A DNA stretch of 64,000 nt from Ophiura sarsii (GCA_035610835.1 CM069445.1:82161786-82225785), one strand, 5' to 3'; positions 47,429-59,687 are shown, counted from the stretch's first letter. Notes: generated by a model from the sequence alone, not told the origin. Numbers and translations are program-made.

Positions 47429-49048
47429 GTAGGATGATTTAACAACGTGAATTTTTAACATGACAGTTGACACCGGCTGCCGTGCCGCGAACCAGCTGTC
47501 TTTATGTTTTTTGTTTGTTTGGTTTTTGACATTCATACTTTTAATTTTAATGTACATTTCATGATTTCGTCGCTGTTCTGACATACCAGCACATGTGCAA
47601 TGCAGCATTTTGGACCAAATGAGTTAAGTTGAATTTCATAATCTACGAATGAAACTCGTTATTATTCTCCAAACAATTCGAGACAAAAAGGTAATAATAA
47701 TCGCTATATAAAAAATTATATAATTTAAATTTATTTGATCAAAATGAAATTAAACCCAACACAAACTAAACTGACAATGACAGCCCTATAATTTTTTACT
47801 ACGGGGTCAAAGGTCATCAGGCAGGGGGGGGGCTTTTTTCATGATTTTTTCTGCGGAGCCATCTTTGGGTCCCACTTATCATGTAATTAAAGGTCTGAAA
47901 GACCTACACTTGTTTGGGAGTAAAGTAACATGGCTATACAACATCATCAAAAGAATTGCACATTCTGTGATACCTATTTCCATGTAATAGGGGGGTCTGA
48001 AAATAAAATATATTCAATTTTCCACAAAATGAAGGCATGTTCGTAGACCTAATAGCACAATAAGTTGACGAGTGAGATACACTGTTTCTGATGCCATTTT
48101 CTGGTTATTTGGGTAGAAGTCACCCTAGGTAGCAATGTCCAGCTTTATATCTTTTACCAAAGTCAAGATTATGCACGATTCAAAATTCAATTTATTTCAC
48201 GACGCGACTCGGGAAGCCAAAAAGGGGGCATCGGTGTCAAATTTCAATGGGCCATATTTTCAAAACTGCTTGGAGCTGAGCGCTAGTTTTTGGCATGTGT
48301 TCATTTGATGTATAGATGTAGGCCTACTCTAGAAATTAATTTCAGCCAAATCTGAGAGGGTGACCAACCAACCCATTTGTTGATTTGGCATGGAATGACC
48401 CAGTTGATCATCCCCGGCCGCATCCTTTTTTCGTGCCGCAACTGTATCTGTACATTAAATAAATGCATACATGAAAAGTATACAATGTAAAGAGGCCCAG
48501 ACTTTAAAATCTTTACTTCAAAAAGCCGGTGGCCATCTTGGAAAAAAATTAGTAAATAATAAATAACAAGCCCCTCCCTCCCGCATCCTTTTTTTGAAAA
48601 ATCCGGACGATCAACTGTTGTTTTGTTTTACTTGGCCTAGAAATAGAATACCCTACCATTTGTAATACTCACTGTGTAAGCGTATGGGTCGTTCTTTAAA
48701 AGCCCCCATTGACGACATGCAGTGGTAGGGTATACTAAAGGAACTCCCTATTTTACACTGATTTGGCCATATTGAGGTACTGATTTGGCCATATTGAGGT
48801 ACAGTTTGGCTTTGTACAAGTTTCTAAAATGATTATTTTAGGTTCTAAAATGATTATTTTAGGGCCAATCATTTTAGGGCCAAATGCTCGTAGTGCAAGA
48901 AATGTTACTACGCTTTCCTAATCTGACCAGTCTTTAGTGTTGGTAATTTATTTTTATCTTATTTTTTCTGGATTTGGGCCCTCGGCCTGGGCCCATCTGG
49001 CCCAATGGTAAGTCCGGCCATGTGTTTAATATTCAAGTAACATGTACA

Positions 49049-49205
49049 CAGGGGCGTAACAGAGGTTGGTTGTCAGGGGGGGCACAGCCAAAAAAATTCC
49101 TGGTTAGAATAATTCCGTCCCGGAATTTTTCGTAAAAGGTTGCCCCAAATTTTTTCCCAGTCAGTCACCTCGTGAATTTCACGTAAGTGGTGGGGGGGGG
49201 GGGGG
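49049..49205 (+). repeat. left part of a CAGGGGCGTA hAT-type MITE
   Basis: It starts CAGGGGCGTAACAGAGG, and contains GTAAAAGGTTGCCCC, CCTCGTGAATTTCACGTAAG and a G-run, as in 37912-38257 read in reverse. The right end is lost in the following arrays. Confidence 0.65.
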
Positions 49206-49218
49206 TTGAATTTTTTTT

Positions 49219-49330
49219 TGCACGGTCACAAAATTTCGCACGGTCACAAAATTTCGCACGGTCACAAAATTTTGCACAGTCACAAAATTTCGCTCGGTCA
49301 CAAAATTTCGCACGGTCACAAAATTTCGCA
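49219..49330 (+). repeat. 18-bp tandem repeat, GCACGGTCACAAAATTTC
   Basis: Six to seven units of GCACGGTCACAAAATTTC. The GTGCGAAATTTTTT motif of the neighbouring MITE family is its likely seed. The frame reads HGHKIS repeats and is not thought to be a gene. Confidence 0.9.
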
Positions 49331-50110
49331 GTACAAAAAGCACAACAGTCAACAATTTGTTAGGCCCCTTGCAATTAAATGTGAGTTTACTGTTGCGTTT
49401 TTGAAAAGCAGGACGAGGTGACTATCTAATATTAATATTGTAATATTTTGGGGTAAAGTCACCTGATTTAATATTGTCGGCATTGTTAACTATTATCCAA
49501 GGTACGAATACAATTCAAATGCTGTTAATTATGTCCTACCACCACCTACTGCCTTGGCTTTGCATTTTGTTTCTTTTATAAAGGAGTCTACTCATATTTG
49601 CATCCCTATTTTGAATATTAATGAGATATTCGATCGATGTTTGTAAAAAAAAATGGTTACGCTAGCTTGGAGAATTTTAAAGATTGCGATTGTAAACAAA
49701 CCTGAAATATTACCCAGAATGCACTAGAAAACTCAAAAAAAGTTCGGCGGTTTTGATGTGACGTCATGCGCTGAAGCGATTGCGCAGTAATCAATTGCTG
49801 TGCCTACGAATATGCTTCAAATGCACACATTTCAATACAAAGCGACAGTTGCAAGTTTCGTGCAGAGTTTTTTACTTCCCAGAAATGTTTTCCCAACCCG
49901 GACGGCGGAAGTATTGCAATTGCGGCTCATCGGCTAATTTTATCGTCAGAAAAGTGTTAAAAAGCTTATGAAAAAGCTGTAAACAATGAAATAATTAAAT
50001 ATTTTAAAAATATTACATATATCACGCGGGTGACTTTTGGACGCGCGCGGGCAACAGTAAACTCACATTTAATTGCAAGGGGCCTTAACTGTTGTACTGC
50101 GAAATTTTCT
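49312..50110. mobile_element. foldback element, GGCCCCTTGCAATTAAATG ends
   Basis: GGCCCCTTGCAATTAAATGT (from about 49361) is the complement of the segment ending at about 50085. The pairing extends outward through CAACAGT and GCAGTAC...AAATTTCG. TTA flanks both inner ends, suggesting a PIF/Harbinger-type target duplication. The interior contains TGACGTCA and ACCCAGAATGCAC. Confidence 0.65.
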
Positions 50111-50395
50111 TTCTTTCTTTCCCTTTCTTCTTTTCTTTCTTTCCCCTTTTTTTCTCCTTTTCCTTTTTCTTTTTCCTCCCTTTTTCCTTTCTCTCTCTCT
50201 TTTCTTTCCCTTTCCCCCTTCTTTTCCTCTTTTCCCTTCCCCCTATTTTTCCTGGTGGGTAGGTTTGAATTTCCTGATGAGCACCTTCAGGGGGGCACTG
50301 TGCCCCCCTGCCCCCCCCCCCACCCCCCTGCCCCCCCCCCCCACACCCCCCTGCCCCCCCCCCCCACACCCCCCTGCCCCCCCCCCCCACCCCCC
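50111..50395. repeat. pyrimidine-rich tract followed by C-rich tandem repeat
   Basis: CTTT/CCTTTT-type pyrimidine sequence (50101-50245) and a roughly 21-27-bp repeat of CCCCCACACCCCCCTGCC (50300-50395). Open frames on both strands are compositional. Confidence 0.9.
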
Positions 50396-50747
50396 CGTTC
50401 CGATTTTCAACTTGAAGTTTTCTATTCTACATGAAAGGTCATCCTTAAAAACGTTGTGTCCCAAAATTTGAGATGCATAGGCTATTATGGTTCCTATTTT
50501 AGACCCACAAGATGCTGTGAACTGTACCCATTGAGTAGTACACAAACTATATCGGTGGTAACCACCATTCGTGGTAATTCAACGCTATTTCGTCGATTTC
50601 TCTGTCATTATACCGTCAATTAGGCCGTCAAATTTCAGTATGATGATGAGAAAAATACGAGCTTTCATATGATATGAAAATCTCCATATGTTTGAAATAA
50701 TTCTGTGTAACGAAAATGTGATCGGGTCATCTACATGTACCTTTAAC
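50396..50747 (-). repeat. MITE, TTAAAGGTAGATG family, copy 2
   Basis: Inverse copy of 18209-18562 with only scattered differences. The end next to the C-rich tract lacks its terminal CATCTACC. Confidence 0.85.
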
Positions 50748-51618
50748 TGCAGTTCTAAACATTCTGACACACAGGCATATCACTGTAGGATGAATAGGAA
50801 GTCATTTTTGTATCGTTCTGACATTCCGGGACAGAACATAACTTTACAACAATTACTCCTATTTTCCTAAAATTAATAATTGCAATCTGTAGTTATACAA
50901 TCAATAAACATGCTCATAAACAAACATCAAGTGTCTATTTATTAATGTTCTTTGACAATGATAGTGACATTTATTTATGTAAAGATTGGAATATTTTCAA
51001 ACTTGATGTTGGTGCCAATTGCTTACCTTTTTGGATTTTTTCCTAAATCTAGTAAAACTTGAGATTAACCCCCTCTGGTTATAAATGTTTACATTCTGGT
51101 TCATAAGTTGACCCGGATATGGAGGTCAAACACAAGAATTACAATGTAGAAATTGCAGTTTTGGGATTTCCGAGCCTTCAGGAAAAACATTGTTTTTAAA
51201 CATATTTTACACCATATTTTGCACCATATTTGCATCATGAAGATAGGTAATAAAGTAGAGTTCATTAAAACAAGGTACTTCATCTTCAAAGACTGCTTAT
51301 TTGGCAAGTTTTAACAGCATAGTTTTAGTTTCTAACGGTTGTACATTGTACAAACGAGTTTGAAACAAGTTATCCGGGCTTTTAATGGCATTTATATAGT
51401 AAAATGGTGTTTTAATTAAGTTTATTTTACTACATTATTATTACAACCCTACCTACAAATTGTGCACTGCAGTTTTCATTTATCCGGAATAGGGGATGTA
51501 AGTGAACACTTATTTCCTGATTGTGACATCCCATGTGGTTTGTGGTAACTGGTTTAATAGGCTTTTATATTCTTTTCAAGATGGGTCATATGGGTTTGTG
51601 GGTTCATGTTTCCTTGTA

Positions 51619-52240
51619 CGGGGTGTATCAAAAAAGTTAGGACTCTGTTTTATGACGGTCTTAATCTTATTACAATCATTGGACCATGACCAATTTAGTC
51701 TCAATGTAAAGCCCAATTAATTATTATGGTATCCTGAAAATATGAGATCAATCCGATGGAAAATAAGAAAACTAGCGTACTTTGTGTAAACCATGTCATT
51801 TACTGGTTTGTACAATGGGAATTCACACAGTAATAGTCGAGTAACATGAAAGTGCTCGATTTGTAACTTAATGAACCATCCACAGTGGGTTTGAGAACTG
51901 ATTAACAAAACTTTTTTAAATTTGCACAGAAATATACATGCATCTGTTTTGCAGATATTTTTAGCCAGTATTGATTTGTGCCAGAATTGAATGGATTACC
52001 AAACCAAACTTTGCTGTTAACTGATAGTTTATAATTTCCTATGTTGACAATTATTATAACGTATTGAAACGTAAACCATGAATGTATTTACTGGTCTGTA
52101 CATGAAGATCCTGTTGAACAAGCCAGTAAATGACATGGTTTACGCAAAGTACGCTAGTTTATTTATTTTGCATCGGATTGATCTTATATTTTCAGGATAT
52201 AATAATAATTAAGTGGGCTTTACATTTAGACTAAATTGGT
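51619..52240. mobile_element. Tc1/mariner-type MITE, CAGGGTGTATCAA family, copy 2
   Basis: Left end CGGGGTGTATCAAAAAAGTT after TA. Inverted arms run through TGGTTTACGCAAAGTACGCTAG, here given by its 20-base core, and CATCGGATTGATCT. The right terminal repeat is missing. Confidence 0.75.
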
Positions 52241-53103
52241 CAGAAAAGCTCACAGACAACAAATAAGAACATCATTTTACTCGACCTAGAATTTCAATCA
52301 ACGTATTTCAATCATCGGGAAAACCCGATGATGCGAGTGACGTCATTTAATGAGCTAATTAGCATAATTTATGTCCGTGAAATGTACAATAGAGTTTTAT
52401 TAGTGCACAGTTCATATGACACTCTACAATCTTTTAAGCTTATGTGTTGCTTATTATTGATCTTTTGACTGAAGGAGAACAGATCAGCAACCTACTTGGT
52501 ACAAAGATGTTACATGGAAACCTTAATATGTCAATGAGGTCAAAGGTCACATATCAAGGTCAAAGGTGATCTGAGGTTATGTTGTGAAATAAGCTGAATC
52601 TATCAAAAAAAATGCCCATTTTTTTCATACAAAGACTGATTGCATCATACATGTATTAGTAGAGTCATAATCTTGGATTCCGTGACCATTTTATTCCTAC
52701 CTTGGTTTCTTTGTGAATTTGTCAACTAGAACCATTTTAAAAGAAAATGAGCTCCCATGTATTTCTCAAAAGTGAGGGGAAGGTTCTTTAATAGAGCAAA
52801 TTCCAAAATGGCCGCCATACAGGGGTCCGAAAATTCAAATGGCTTTAATTAAGCTAAGAAACCTACCAAATTGTTCATCTGAGCACAAGGATTCCGAAAA
52901 AGTATAGTTTGCCCTACTTCCGGTGTTTGGTTAGCGAGTTATAGGGTCAAACGTAAAAAGGTCGTTGACCTTTGCATGGGGTCAAAATTTAAACCTCAAA
53001 AGTGACGGGAGTTGACAAAGGATAGACGTATATCTGAAACGTGCATGTGAGTACCTTCCACTGGATCAGTAGAATGAACCTTCCACAACAGAGTCTACAT
53101 GTA

Positions 53104-53668
53104 CAGTCATCAAAAAAAGTAACTATACAGGTAATAAATGTGCTTTTAACTCTAAAAATATATATCCTAACTAGAAATATTAAATCATAAAGTTGTTGAG
53201 AAATTTGTCTTCTTTAATATGAGATATTGCACGCTAGGATCGGTTGAATATTTAAGAAGCGACAATCCAAAATGTAAGGTAAAGTCACAATTTCAAATTC
53301 ACATTTTACATTTCCACACGGGGGAGAGTATGACAGGTAGCGTGTGTGTCGCGTATTGATCCATCGGAACAATACGGCCGACTGTCTAACCTGCGCATGC
53401 ATCCCCCAATTGCACTACCGGTAATCGATAAGGTACCCGTAGATTGGTCCGCGTGTTGAATATAAAAATGTGAAAATGAAAGTCGGACTTCCCCTTACAT
53501 TTCTGAGTGCCACTTCCTCAATAATCACCCGGTCCTAGCGTGCAATATCTCATATTAAAGAAGACATATTTCTCAACAACTTTATAATTTAATATTTCGA
53601 AGTAGGATATATATTTTAAGAGTTAAAAGCGAATTTTTCACCTGTATAGTTACTTTTTTTGATGACTG
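53104..53668. mobile_element. Tc1/mariner-type foldback, CAGTCATCAAAAAAAGTAACT family
   Basis: TA-flanked perfect ends CAGTCATCAAAAAAAGTAAC and complement, with arms of about 140 bp reaching GATATTGCACGCTAGGA. Related elements are at 55343-56632 and 57045-57594. Confidence 0.85.
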
Positions 53669-53944
53669 TAGTTTCATTATTCATCAAATGTGTATCTTAT
53701 TTCAAGCAGGCCTCAAAATAAGAAATAAAGAGGGCATGCAATTTAAGGCAATTTGAAAGGGGCACAAACTTTTTCAAGGCAATTATGTACTTTTGAATGG
53801 AGTGAAAACAGCCAGAAATTGAAGGCAACTAGGTGGGGCAACGAAGGCAAATGCCTTTGATAAATTTGAGCCCTGATTTCAAGTTTAAATGTGACTATCA
53901 ACCTTTAAAATAAAACTCTGCTCACTTTTAATTTATCTTTTCAG

Positions 53945-54017
53945 ATCAATCCCAGGATCAACGGCGGCTCAGTGTGTAGCAAATCTACAGAAGATTTACA
54001 CAGTTACGACTGTTGAG
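53945..54017 (+). CDS. EIF4E3: eIF4E3 coding exon 2
   Basis: TTTTCAG precedes the exon and GTAATA follows it. The first base completes the Arg codon of exon 1, then 24 codons encode STAAQCVANLQKIYTV and end in phase 0. The Cys in AQCVAN stands where classical eIF4E has the cap-stacking Trp56, the class III hallmark. Confidence 0.93.
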
Positions 54018-54020
54018 GTA

Positions 54021-54480
54021 ATATTAACTTAGGGACAGGGAAAATGCTCAAAAGCACCTAAAAAAGCACCTTTTGCCCAAACTAGCACTTTTTGCTCAAA
54101 AAAGCACTTTTTCATCACACAGCATTTTTTTCAAAAGTTTCTAAATATTTAACATATAATGTCCATTTACCTAAAATCAACAAGTTACGTAACTGTGGAA
54201 GTGTTTATTCTACACTTAGTTTTAGTTTTAATGTAGTTTTGAATGAAAAATGATGGATGGTTTTGACAACGAAAAAAGAAAAATGTCAACATGGAAACAT
54301 GCAATATAATCGCTTTTGGATTCATTTTTAACGCATATGGCATAATTTTGGTGAATAAAAGCACCTTTTACCTAAAAAAAACACCTTTTGCTCCAAAAAG
54401 CACTTTTACAAAATTAAGCAGCACTTTTAGTGCTTTTAAAAAGCGCAAAATCCCTATCCCTACCCTATATTAACTTAGGG
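54021..54480. mobile_element. hAT-like MITE just after the exon 2 donor
   Basis: The ends are TAGGGACAGGGAAAATGC and GCAAAATCCCTATCCCTA, and the interior is built of AAGCACCTTTTRC and GCACTTTT units. The 14-bp ATATTAACTTAGGG is present on both sides (54021-54034, 54467-54480). The element begins about 12 bases after the donor GT. Confidence 0.75.
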
Positions 54481-55201
54481 TCAGGCAACAAAACAACCAA
54501 AACTGTTGTAGGGCAAACTGACCTCTCAGGTAGTGCGGTCGGTCAGCAGGTTTTTTTAGGGTGGGGTCAAAATTGTTGGGAATGGTCTGTCAGGAGGGGT
54601 TTTTTTTAGGGGGGATGGGGTCAAAATTGTTGGGAATATTTGGTGATTTGTTTTCTAAAAAAAACAGAAATTGTGAAAATGTTCAACAACAAAAATGAAA
54701 ATTTGAGGGCAAAATGTTATTTAAGGGTGCATGAACACAAGGAAAGATATTATTGAACAGCGCATGCAAAACTGCACTTGATGCCTGCCTTGAGAGATAC
54801 CTCCAAATTCTATGGTCCCTTGTTGCAGTTGCAACCTCTGCCTCCTCTCCACAGTCAACCAGTAGGATTCCAGAAGTAGAATCTTTGTGAGGCCAAACAA
54901 AGAAGAAAGTCTGTCTCAGAAACATTGTGCAAAAAAGCTAAGTGCTGTGCAATTTTTTTTCTTCTGAGAAAATAAGCTATGATGTATGCAATTTTTTTTT
55001 TTTGCGTTTTTTTGTTGTTGTTTATCCATGCTTACAGAGAACTTTTTTATTTTTTTTATTTTTTTTTATAACACAGAGTTTCTGGAGCATGATGGGAGTG
55101 TTTGCTAATGTTATTGTATTTTGTGTATTTATGTACAGACTTTCTGGAGCGTGATGGGAGTCTTTACTAATGTTATTGTATTGTCTGTATTTATCCTGCA
55201 G
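54481..55201 (+). other. rest of eIF4E3 intron 2
   Basis: It contains a duplicated GGTGGGGTCAAAATTGTTGGGAATGG-type segment (54545-54640; first 20 bases shared exactly) and T-rich tracts leading into the exon 3 acceptor region. Confidence 0.6.
55070..55201 (+). repeat. tandemly copied 3' splice site of exon 3
   Basis: The acceptor and first codons (CAG then A[G/C]TTTCTGGAGC) occur three times, at 55074, 55136 and 55199, spaced 62 and 63 bp. The copies also share GGGAGTNTTTNCTAATGTTATTGTATT. The first copy has the strongest pyrimidine tract. The third is the one that continues into the conserved exon. Confidence 0.9.
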
Positions 55202-55296
55202 AGTTTCTGGAGCGTGTATAATAATATTCCCGATGTAGACAAATTAGGCATCAGATTCAGTTATCATTTAATGAAAGAAGAGAGGAAACCTGTATG
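55202..55296 (+). CDS. EIF4E3: eIF4E3 coding exon 3
   Basis: CTGCAG precedes the exon and GTAAGT follows it. It encodes [16 protein letters not shown] through [12 protein letters not shown] and the first two bases of the Trp codon that corresponds to cap-stacking Trp102 of eIF4E. The FWSVYNNI block is among the best conserved parts of the family. Two upstream copies of its acceptor offer alternative starts. Confidence 0.93.
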
Positions 55297-55342
55297 GTAA
55301 GTATTCAAGGCAAATTACAGCAATCAAAAACACCCATACCAG

Positions 55343-56632
55343 GTAAGAAATGGTCCAATAACTGTAAAAGTATAACACCCACATAAAACATATTGGTAAT
55401 AAATGGTCCAATAACTGTAAAAGTATAACACCTCCATAAAACATATTGGTAATAAATGGTCAAATAACTGTAAAAGTATAACACCTACATAAAACATTAA
55501 ATTATATTAAAAGTTGTTGAGAAATTTCTCCTCTTTAATTTGAGATATTGCATGCTAAAAATGGCTGATTGTCGAGGAAGTTACAATCCCAAATGTTAGG
55601 TGAAGTATGATTTTCAATTTCACATTTTCTTATCAACACGGTGGAGTATGACAGGTAAAGGATGTGTGCAATATTGATCCATCCAGGGCCATCAGCAACT
55701 TTTGCCCAAGGGGGGTGCGTTTTCACGATTTTTTACCGGAAAGGGGGGTGCGTTTTCACGATTTTTACCGGAAAGGGGGGTGCATTTTCACGATAAGTAG
55801 TAATATGACGATAAGTAGTAATATGACGTCAGAGTGTTAGTGCTGCAGCACGCTGACGATGCGAGCGCGAAGTCAATAACGGGTGGGGTCCAGAGGCCCG
55901 CGGTTGGGCCCCTGGTGGGGGTCCAGGGGGCGAAGCCCCCGGAAGCTCTGAGCATTAAAGCGAATTTAGGACACAACTTCCATGTATCTTGCCATCGGTG
56001 ACCTCATTTTCCCTTCATAAAACAACATGTTACCTTAAAAAAATAAAAAAAAATAAAAAAAAAGATTTTCAAGGGGGGTGCGTCCGCACCCAACGCACCC
56101 CCCCTTCTGACGGCCCTGTCCATCAGAACAATGCGGCTGGCGGACTATCCAACCAGGGCATCAACCGGTGAATTAGTACTGCAACCACAGGCTGAAAAAG
56201 TAGGCAATACGGAAAGCTCCTTGCAGGGAAATTTGAGCGTTTGGTGGGAAATTTTAGCATTTGGAAGGAAATTTTACTCTTTCATTAAGAAAAGCATTCC
56301 ATTTTGGAGGGAAATTTGGAATCGCTTCCCGGGGAGAAAACAAAATCAGGCCATGACTGCAACTACCACCAGTAATCAATAATTTGCCTGTAACTGAGTC
56401 TGTGTATAGAAAAGGAAAATGCACAAATAGAAACCATACTTTATCTTACTTTTGGTATTGTAACTTCCTTGATATCAAACCATTCTTCACATTGCAATAT
56501 CTCAAATTAAATAAGAAAAATCTCTCAAGGGAAATCTCTCAATAACTATTTTAATTTGATACTTTCAAGTAGGAGTATTACTTTAGAGTTGTAAGCACAT
56601 TTATTACTGGATTTTTATGACAGTACATTGAT
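55343..56632. mobile_element. CAGTCATCAAAA-family foldback, with tandem left end and a nested insertion
   Basis: GTTGTTGAGAAATTTCTCCT...GAGATATTGCATGCTA on the left and TTGCAATATCTCAAATTAA...TTTTATGACAGTACA on the right match 53104-53668. The left terminal part is repeated three times (about 58-bp units, GGTAATAAATGGTCCAATAA). The middle is interrupted by 55684-56118. Confidence 0.7.
55684..56118. mobile_element. nested MITE, CAGGGCCATCAG ends, 6-bp target duplication
   Basis: The ends are CAGGGCCATCAGCAACTT and TTCTGACGGCCCTG. TCCATC flanks both sides (55678-55683, 56119-56124), and removing the insert restores the host element's TTGATCCATCAGAACAATG. The interior has three GGGGGGTGCGTTTTCACGAT units. 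Confidence 0.88.
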
Positions 56633-57044
56633 TGTTTGACAGACATGGGTTTAATAATTTAGGCCATCCGTGTTTCATTATCTCATTAATCTTATTTATG
56701 GGTAGTAAAACACTCTGCTTCAATGTTCAGGACATGTGAAACAACTACACAGCCCTTTTCCTATGCCTAGAAGCATGGTTACTCTGCTGGCAGTTCATGT
56801 ATAGGTACGAGGGCACCTGTACCGGTACATATTTTCCCGGTACCTGTATGGGTAATTAGTTAAAGTACCAGTAAAGTAGCAGCTGCACAATACCAGTAAG
56901 TAACTGCACTACTGTGCAGCTACTTTGGTTGTACTGCACAGGCACTGTACAGTTCCCATACATGTACTTAGCATACAATACCTGCACAGGTACTGGCAGC
57001 TAAGTAACCATCATGCCTGGCATAAGATTATGGCTGTGTATATA

Positions 57045-57594
57045 CAGTCCTCAAAATAAGTAACTGACCAGGTAATAAATATGCTCTCAACTCCAAAACT
57101 ATAACTCCTACAAAAAAAGAGATAAGGACATTTCTTGTCTTTAATTTGAGATATTACACGTAAAGATTGAATGAATATTAACTCAGTTATGTGCTCTAAA
57201 CCAAAACAAAATCCGTTTTTCATTTTAACATTTCGTTCGTCTACACACAGCCTCGGAATAGCAACAGGCAGATAATTGATTAACTGGAAGCAACAAACTC
57301 ACCGGTTGATAGTAAGACGGGGATTGGGGATGCATCAATTGATCAATGCAACCCATACACATACCTATCACACTGTTCTGCATGTTCAAAACCCAAATAT
57401 TAAAATGTAAACTGCACTTTGTTCTATCCTTTTCAATGTAACGTGCTTATTTGTTAACCGATCTTAATGAATAATGTATCATGTTTATGAAGAGGAATTT
57501 CTTTACAACTTTGTTGTTGAATATTTTTATGTAGGAGCTATAATTTTGGAGTTAATATATTTACTGCCTGGTCAGTTACTTATGTTGAGGACTG
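57045..57594. mobile_element. CAGTCCTCAAAATAAGTAACT family foldback
   Basis: Left end CAGTCCTCAAAATAAGTAAC after TA, right end AGTTACTTATGTTGAGGACTG. Third member of the 53104-53668 family. The interior is more diverged. Confidence 0.8.
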
Positions 57595-59687
57595 CGAGCA
57601 GACCATCAATGACTATCAATAAGGTCTGACAGTATTTGGAAATCAATAAGGAGTGTGGTGGTATGAATGATATTTGCAAACTCTTTTGTGAGAGTTCCAC
57701 CTGAAAAAGCCTGACAGCTCTAACACAGCTGGAGCGACGGTGATATGGATGGATGCATGTATGGATGGAGTCTGATACCAAAGATTTTCTAGTACAGGGA
57801 TAATGATCTCTAATGAAATGTCGAATAAGAACTGATACTATGTGTGTTTCATAGCACCTGTATGACATGGCATGTTTGAATAGTGCGGTGATAAGTATGG
57901 GCATTGGTAGTCTCTTGCGACAATAGCATAGGCTGTTGTGACACAAAACTAACGTTAAAAACAAGATGGCACGGTGAAAGTGAAAAAACTTCTAACAATT
58001 TCAACATTTTAAATTATCACATACATTCACCGTGTCCAATTGATTTGACTACATGTATATGTGTGCTAATTGTACATAGCTTCTCCACCCAGTGTTTTTA
58101 TAGAACTAAACTCGAACCAACGCGCACAATAGATAATGTGTGGATATTGTTCAGATCGATACTAATAGATGCAATCGTTCAGGGAGTAAGAGTGAATATT
58201 TATTGATGACTTGTTCTTGAGGTATTTCATGACAGGGCTAAATACTACACATTCTTTATCTTGGTCCGAAACACATGTAGCTTCAAACAACTTGAAGCAC
58301 ATAAGTATCCCTGTACTAGAAATTCATTGATGATACCAATCACTTTGATCAATAGCAGTTTAACAGGTGATTGGTATTGTACTACAAAAAAAACGCAACA
58401 CTTTTTGCCGAGAGCTGTACAATTACAGCAAATCACATATCGCTCTAAAACTTAGATATTCTGTTAGGACTACTTCTTGACTATCATATATTCAAATTAC
58501 TGCGTTAACGATTATCAATTCGCTGAGATGTTTAAGATATAAGTAGACAAGTGCAAAACATGATTTACATCGTTTGTCCGATAAACAGAGTTGTTGGTTT
58601 GGGACATACTACGGAGTGGGCTGCTCGCTCACTCTCTAGACCTTACACCATTACCCTTTTTTCTTAGGGGGTGATATTAAGTCTCAAGTCTGCCAGACAC
58701 CACCAACTATTCTCCAAGATCTTAGGAACTGCATCACCAACGCTGTTTAGGAAATAAGGCGCACACGGATGACATGTCAAGTAGTGCTTCTCATGCGGGA
58801 ATGTGCTTGTCGATGAGTCTTGAAACAAGGACAGCATTTTGAGGGTCGAGCTGCACCATAATGTCACCATCACAAACTAATAATGAATGATTCATAAAAA
58901 ACAATTCGTACCTTTACTGGACTACTTCATTTGTTCATCTTTTGAATATTGTACCACACTTTTATTACTTACATTTAAGAGAGAAAGAGGGGAGGGGATT
59001 TGCACCAACAGATTTTGTAATTTGGAGTGTCTTGCTAATATTGACTTGGCAAGAAAATCAGGAAATACAGGATAAGCGATGTAAAACGTGTTTTGTACTT
59101 CCCTACTTAAATCCTGAGTATCTCAGCCAATCCATAATCGATATTGCTGTAATTTGACTATTTGATAGCCAAGAAAAAGTCTTAACAGAGTATCTAAGTT
59201 TCAGGGCGATATGTCATTTGCCGTATAAATCGCACTGCTCTTGGCAAAAAGTGTTGCAGGTTTTTTTTACACCCTGTACATGCATACATGTCATACATTC
59301 AAGAATTTCAATTATTACTTCTGCACTTATTTTGAAAATGGAAAACAATTTTTTTTGGAAATCTCCTTTTTGTATTGCCATTCAAACATCTACTCTACCC
59401 GACGTTGCATTATATGCAACATATTAGTGATTAAAATCTGTTCATGGAATTAAGGAGTCACTCGATTCCAAAGCATTGCCCTGAATATAGTGAGCTGAAC
59501 TTTGAGCACAAGTAAATACTTAAAATTGCATATTTCAAGAAAACATTCATTTTCAATGAATACTTTGATTATTTATACAACTTGTAACTGATTAAAATAT
59601 GTCGAAAGGAGACGATACCAAATGACAAAGTGCTGCCTCAAATATTCTAATGAAAATCAATTCCATATCTTATTGTATCACTCATAG

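Larger units (their letters stand above)
47429..53944 (+). other. eIF4E3 intron 1
   Basis: A 6.5-kb intron with no host gene seen on either strand. It contains short tandem duplications (48770-48805, TGATTTGGCCATATTGAGGT; 48830-48880, AAAATGATTATTTTAGG) and several repeats listed separately. The rest is AT-rich. Confidence 0.7.
55297..59687 (+). other. eIF4E3 intron 3
   Basis: A 4.4-kb intron. Apart from the mobile elements listed, 57595-59687 shows only one unpaired Tc1-like end (TTTTTTACACCCTGTA near 59265) and a GGTAC/GTACC-rich stretch (56810-56990). No gene seen inside. Confidence 0.7.

Noticed and set aside
49206..49421. A 71-codon His-rich HGHKIS repeat protein
   Set aside because: It is the frame of an 18-bp minisatellite grown from a MITE, with no start context, conservation or domain.
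50030..50471. Proline-, serine/phenylalanine- and glycine-rich frames on both strands
   Set aside because: Low-complexity pyrimidine and C-rich tracts; every frame is open for compositional reasons.
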